From JBKHBQ01 sp046542305 (GTDB lineage Bacteria > Bacteroidota > Bacteroidia > Bacteroidales > 4484-276): a stretch of 6,311 bases of DNA. Below are positions 6,156 to 6,311 of the stretch, piece after piece. The stretch lies in NCBI GenBank assembly GCA_046542305.1, contig JBKHBQ010000234.1:1-6311 (forward strand), in the 5' to 3' direction. The position numbers and the translations under genes are program-made. The notes beneath the pieces are model-generated. The model saw nothing but the letters and a program-made list of their open reading frames with translations, had not been told where the DNA came from and did not search any database. Positions within the stretch are counted from its first letter, which is position 1. Each line of letters begins with the position of its first letter.

Positions 6156-6311
6156 ATGAACCGAATCTCTCTACCTATTGCTTTGTGGTTGATGCTGATG
6201 GCACAGTTTGCCACGGCCCAGCCCTGGATCCAGAACAACAGCATTTTCAATCCCAGCGGTGTGCCCAGCCTGCCTTTCTCGCAGCCGCGGTTTGCCGATC
6301 TTGACGGCGAC
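6156..6311 (+). CDS. Exported protein, N-terminal 52 codons, probable FG-GAP/VCBS repeat protein
   Basis: The ATG at 6156 follows an A-rich leader (AAAAAAAAGTAAAAC) without a Shine-Dalgarno sequence. Residues 1-21 form a classical signal peptide: one Arg, a hydrophobic core (LPIALWLMLMAQF) and an A-T-A site giving predicted cleavage before Q22. The mature start QPWIQNNSIFNPSG leads into FSQPRFADLDGD, the opening of an FG-GAP/VCBS-type repeat in which D-x-D-G-D residues normally bind calcium in an integrin-like beta-propeller. Such proteins in this phylum are usually large, secreted or surface-exposed, and often carry a type IX secretion C-terminal domain; that end lies outside the window, so the export route is not shown. 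The preceding gene is on the same strand, 148 bp upstream. Confidence 0.8.
   Translation, partial: MNRISLPIALWLMLMAQFATAQPWIQNNSIFNPSGVPSLPFSQPRFADLDGD

Noticed and set aside
1..6311. CRISPR array, tRNA, rRNA, insertion-sequence ends or attachment sites.
   Set aside because: No regularly spaced repeat series, tRNA-like cloverleaf, transposase motif or terminal inverted repeat pair was seen; the only direct repeat of note is the two-copy 11-mer at 1618-1648.

Overview
The window looks like a piece of a Bacteroidota chromosome. The reasons are a DEDDh-exonuclease/RecQ helicase fusion of a type I associate with that phylum, A/T-rich leaders without Shine-Dalgarno sequences in front of most starts, and an exported protein at the right edge that begins like an FG-GAP/VCBS-repeat protein. 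No named species can be supported.

Layout, left to right. (1) 1-1589, minus strand: the N-terminal 529 codons of a helicase with a 3'-5' exonuclease domain in front of RecQ motifs; the rest lies beyond base 1. This gene is clearly AT-rich. (2) 1590-1970: a gene-poor leader region. Next to the helicase start it carries a perfect 11-bp direct repeat with a 20-bp period, a plausible operator or promoter element. (3) 1971-2918, minus: a CPBP-family (Abi) intramembrane protease with its glutamate and histidine motifs visible. (4) 3077-4402, minus: a DUF2254 integral membrane protein, just upstream of the CPBP gene and on the same strand, so possibly co-transcribed. Its 5' leader contains a bulged 8-bp hairpin. 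(5) 4403-4903: no intact gene. The middle holds a decayed 3' end of a short-chain dehydrogenase (SDR) gene on the plus strand, recognisable as three blocks in three reading frames. (6) 4904-6007, plus: a transglutaminase-like cysteine-protease-fold protein with an unusual hydrophobic N-terminus and many cysteines. (7) 6008-6155: an AT-rich spacer with a long-loop inverted repeat and an 18-codon mini-ORF behind a GAGGAG sequence. (8) 6156-6311, plus: the first 52 codons of an exported protein with a signal peptide, continuing past the window.

The genes do not form an obvious single pathway. The two membrane proteins (DUF2254 and CPBP) are the only pair whose spacing suggests joint expression, and their role is unknown. 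Base composition falls sharply from the DUF2254 gene to the helicase, and there is a gene relic in 4403-4903, so this is a mosaic, rearranged stretch. I do not see a convincing new multi-gene system. The best leads are the exonuclease-RecQ protein with its CxxxCxxC knuckle and repeat-bearing leader, and the triply frameshifted SDR relic that hides behind long spurious ORFs.
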